This document shows positions 53,092 through 54,794 of a stretch of DNA of 54,794 nucleotides, one piece after another. The first letter of the stretch is position 1. Each line of letters begins with the position of its first letter. The translations under genes were made by a program, and so were the position numbers. The notes beneath the pieces are model-generated. The model was not told where the DNA came from. It was given only the letters and a program-made list of their open reading frames with translations, and did not search any database. This stretch comes from Lachnospiraceae bacterium UBA1766 (lineage in GTDB: Bacteria > Bacillota > Clostridia > Lachnospirales > Lachnospiraceae), in assembly GCA_002314715.1 (NCBI GenBank), contig DCGY01000032.1, forward strand, positions 1 through 54,794. Reading direction: 5' to 3'.

Positions 53092-53122
53092 AAAAGAGTC
53101 GGCAGTGTTGTCGACTCTTTTT
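53092..53122. terminator. Bidirectional terminator between convergent genes
   Basis: AAAGAGTCG pairs with CGACTCTTT around a 10-base loop, with T-rich tracts on both strands. It can end the + strand gene at 53051 and the minus-strand gene at 53178. Confidence 0.8.
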
Positions 53123-53177
53123 GCGGTGAAAGCCTATGAAGCAAAATTGTGTTTGCATGAAATTTTGGTAGATGTAA

Positions 53178-53405
53178 TTAAACCATGAACCCCTTGTCTT
53201 CACCGGGCTGGTAGTTTTGGGGGTAGGGCTTTGGGGTATTATTTTTCTCCGGTTTTTCCATGGATGGACCGGCATAGACAGGTGCTATCTGTACATCAGA
53301 ATCAGGCACGGGTGGAGCGGGTTTTATGGGTTTTGCAGCAGGCTGTGCAGGTTCCGGACCGGCATACACATGTTTGATATGAAAGAAAGAGGAAAAGAAA
53401 CGCAT
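53178..53405 (-). CDS. Small proline-rich protein with VYAGP repeats
   Basis: 75 aa on the minus strand, the only minus-strand gene I support. A textbook AAAGGAGG ribosome binding site stands five bases before the ATG, which makes it a real gene rather than a shadow. The sequence starts MRFFSSFFHIKH and then is disordered and rich in Pro, Ala and Lys. The motif VYAGP occurs twice (near 13 and 43), followed by EPAQP and SMEKP. Short secreted or cytosolic peptides with such repeats occur in Lachnospiraceae without known function. It diverges from the amidase gene. Confidence 0.72.
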   Translation of the reverse strand: MRFFSSFFHIKHVYAGPEPAQPAAKPIKPAPPVPDSDVQIAPVYAGPSMEKPEKNNTPKPYPQNYQPGEDKGFMV

Positions 53406-53421
53406 AAAAGCCTCCTTTTAT

Positions 53422-53449
53422 TTACAATTTGGGTGGGAAAAACTATAAT
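53422..53449 (+). promoter_or_regulatory. Promoter of the amidase gene
   Basis: TTACAA (53422-53427) and consensus TATAAT (53444-53449), 16-base spacer. A TATAAT on the minus strand (53462-53467) may serve the divergent VYAGP gene. Confidence 0.55.
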
Positions 53450-53508
53450 GGATACAAAATAATTATAACACAACAATAAAAGAAAAATAGTATTTTCTGA
53501 GGAGAAAA

Positions 53509-54375
53509 ATGAGAAGAAAAAAACATTGCCTGGTTTTCCTGGTTGGTCTCGTGGTGGGAATGCTTTTTTTGCCCGGGTGCGGGGAAAAAACAACTGCCCC
53601 TATTCTGCCGGAAAGCCATTCCTTTACACAGGAAGAGACAACAAGCGATTACGTATATTTTACAGAAGAAAGTCAGACTTCCCGGGAAAGTGAAAGTATG
53701 TCTTCGGTCTCGGAGGAGAGCATCTCATCAGAAGAAGTGCCCGGAAAACTGATTGTGATTGACCCGGGTCATCAGGCCAAGGGAAATTCGGAAAAAGAAC
53801 CTATCGGTCCCGGTGCCACGGAAACCAAGGCAAAGGTGTCTTCCGGCACCTATGGTGCCACCAGTGGCCTAAATGAATATGAGTTGACTTTACAGGTTTC
53901 CCTGTTGCTTTCGAAGGAGCTGGAGGCCAGAGGGTATCAGGTGCTTTTGACCAGAACGACTCATGATGTGAACCTAAGTAATTCGGAAAGGGCCATGATT
54001 GCAAATGATGCGGGAGCGGATGCCTTTCTACGTATTCATGCCAACGGTTCTGAGAAAACCACGGTGGAAGGAGCCTTGACGATTTGCCAGACACCGGAGA
54101 ATCCTTATAACGGAGAATTGGCTCCAAAGAGCAAGGATTTGGCCACCAAAGTATTGGACGGATTGGTGGCGGAAACAGGCTGTGTACGTGAGAGGGTATG
54201 GGAAACAGATACGATGAGTGGTATTAACTGGTGTCAGGTGCCGGCCACAATCGTGGAGATGGGGTATATGTCCAACCCCAGGGAAGATGCATTGATGGCT
54301 ACAGCAGAATATCAGGAGAAAATAGTCAGAGGAATTGCAGACGGCGTGGATGCTTATTTTTCCTTGGAAAACTAG
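53509..54375 (+). CDS. N-acetylmuramoyl-L-alanine amidase lipoprotein (Amidase_3)
   Basis: 288 aa. A lipoprotein signal ends in LPGC (Cys near 24), then a Ser/Glu/Thr-rich linker to about 80. The Amidase_3 domain carries the zinc ligands His in IDPGHQ, Glu in LNEYELT and His in RIHANG, and the catalytic Glu in VEMGYMSNP. It cuts the bond between MurNAc and L-Ala in peptidoglycan. It resembles CwlD-type amidases but is lipid-anchored. Ribosome binding site GAGGAG. Confidence 0.93.
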   Translation: MRRKKHCLVFLVGLVVGMLFLPGCGEKTTAPILPESHSFTQEETTSDYVYFTEESQTSRESESMSSVSEESISSEEVPGKLIVIDPGHQAKGNSEKEPIGPGATETKAKVSSGTYGATSGLNEYELTLQVSLLLSKELEARGYQVLLTRTTHDVNLSNSERAMIANDAGADAFLRIHANGSEKTTVEGALTICQTPENPYNGELAPKSKDLATKVLDGLVAETGCVRERVWETDTMSGINWCQVPATIVEMGYMSNPREDALMATAEYQEKIVRGIADGVDAYFSLEN

Positions 54376-54460
54376 GTTCTTTCTTGAAAAATGGACCCGA
54401 AACGGATATGATTAGATAAGGCTACAAATTAGAAATAAATGATAGAAAAAGGGGATGGCT

Positions 54461-54794
54461 ATGAGCAAAAAAGCATTGGAAAGACCAAAAACAATCCGCA
54501 ACAAAGAAGCGCATTTTGATGCGTTTGAAAGCGGAAAGGTTTTGTTTGAAAAGAAGAAAAATCATCTTCCGGCAATGGGGTGGAACAGCTGGAATGCTTT
54601 TGGTAGCGGAAACACGGAAGAATTGACCAAAAAGATGGCGGATTGCATGGTAGAACTGGGCTTGGACAAGTTGGGATATTCTTATGTGGTTTTAGATGAC
54701 GGATGCTATAAATCAAAGCGTGAGAAGGGTAAGCTTTCTCACGAGAATATAAAGTTCCCAGGCGATTTTAAGGCACTGTCGGATTATATTCATG
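54461..54794 (+). CDS. Alpha-galactosidase, GH27 family (partial, runs off the window)
   Basis: The first 111 codons of an open frame with no stop before the end. MGWNSWNAFGSGNTEELTKK and YVVLDDGCY are hallmarks of GH27/GH36-clan alpha-galactosidases, with the Asp pair in LDDG lining the sugar site. The nucleophile lies outside the window. No signal peptide is present, so it is probably cytoplasmic. The ATG at 54461 follows AAGGGG; an in-frame ATG at 54455 overlaps that site. Confidence 0.88.
   Translation, partial: MSKKALERPKTIRNKEAHFDAFESGKVLFEKKKNHLPAMGWNSWNAFGSGNTEELTKKMADCMVELGLDKLGYSYVVLDDGCYKSKREKGKLSHENIKFPGDFKALSDYIH

Noticed and set aside
1..54794. CRISPR array, tRNA, rRNA, prophage or insertion sequence
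   Set aside because: No regularly spaced direct repeats, no tRNA-like cloverleaf with CCA end, no rRNA-like sequence and no transposase, integrase or phage structural protein was seen.

Overview
The window is low-to-mid GC Gram-positive DNA with strong AGGAGG-type ribosome binding sites, a T-box leader, sigma-A-like promoters and many short GAAA-loop intrinsic terminators. The gene content (cytoplasmic GH43 and GH27 glycosidases, dCache chemoreceptors, papain-like and beta-helix surface proteins, no respiratory genes) fits an anaerobic Clostridia member, most likely Lachnospiraceae. That placement is inference from gene style. All genes but one small gene near 53.3 kb are on the + strand. I see no rRNA, tRNA, CRISPR array, phage or IS element.

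Layout. 0-1 kb: a membrane-anchored protein of unknown function. 1.1-4.8 kb: a tryptophan (UGG) T-box leader followed by a three-gene operon encoding a TrpD-family phosphoribosyltransferase, a TrpC-TrpF fusion and a PsuG-family C-glycosidase. All three keep catalytic residues but have altered substrate-pocket residues. 5.2-11.3 kb: an XRE/L7-L12 fusion regulator, pgi, a chemoreceptor and purA. 11.3-18.4 kb: a PucR-type regulator, two dyad operators, an attenuator-like leader and an amino-acid ABC importer, joined to a cytidylate-kinase-like protein, a class III aminotransferase and an iron alcohol dehydrogenase. This looks like uptake and fermentation of an amino acid such as GABA. 18.7-24.5 kb: a 7TM hybrid histidine kinase, a double-receiver protein and a second chemoreceptor. 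24.5-29.1 kb: a TrpXYZ-like ABC importer behind a perfect consensus promoter, then an AGCS amino-acid:cation symporter. 29.2-32.9 kb: a heterodimeric ABC exporter. 33.3-38.8 kb: a pair of U32/UbiUV-like proteins and a 1050-aa tandem GH43 enzyme. 38.9-41.5 kb: an ABC-F protein whose frame is broken by one base, and a C39-like cysteine-protease-fold protein. 41.5-45.1 kb: a three-gene two-component system with a separate membrane sensor. 45.1-53.1 kb: a run of uncharacterised proteins, with structured RNA elements between some of them. 53.2-54.8 kb: a minus-strand proline-rich peptide with VYAGP repeats, a cell-wall amidase lipoprotein and the start of a GH27 alpha-galactosidase.

The strongest candidate for something undescribed is the tryptophan-T-box operon (1.1-4.8 kb). 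Its gene set implies a route that phosphoribosylates an unknown acceptor, rearranges or cyclises it, and makes or breaks a C-C glycosidic bond, with expression tied to uncharged tRNA-Trp. Other points worth checking are the structured leader at 45.1 kb, the three-way-junction element at 47.94 kb, the VYAGP peptide, the U32 pair, and two genes broken by apparent one-base homopolymer deletions.
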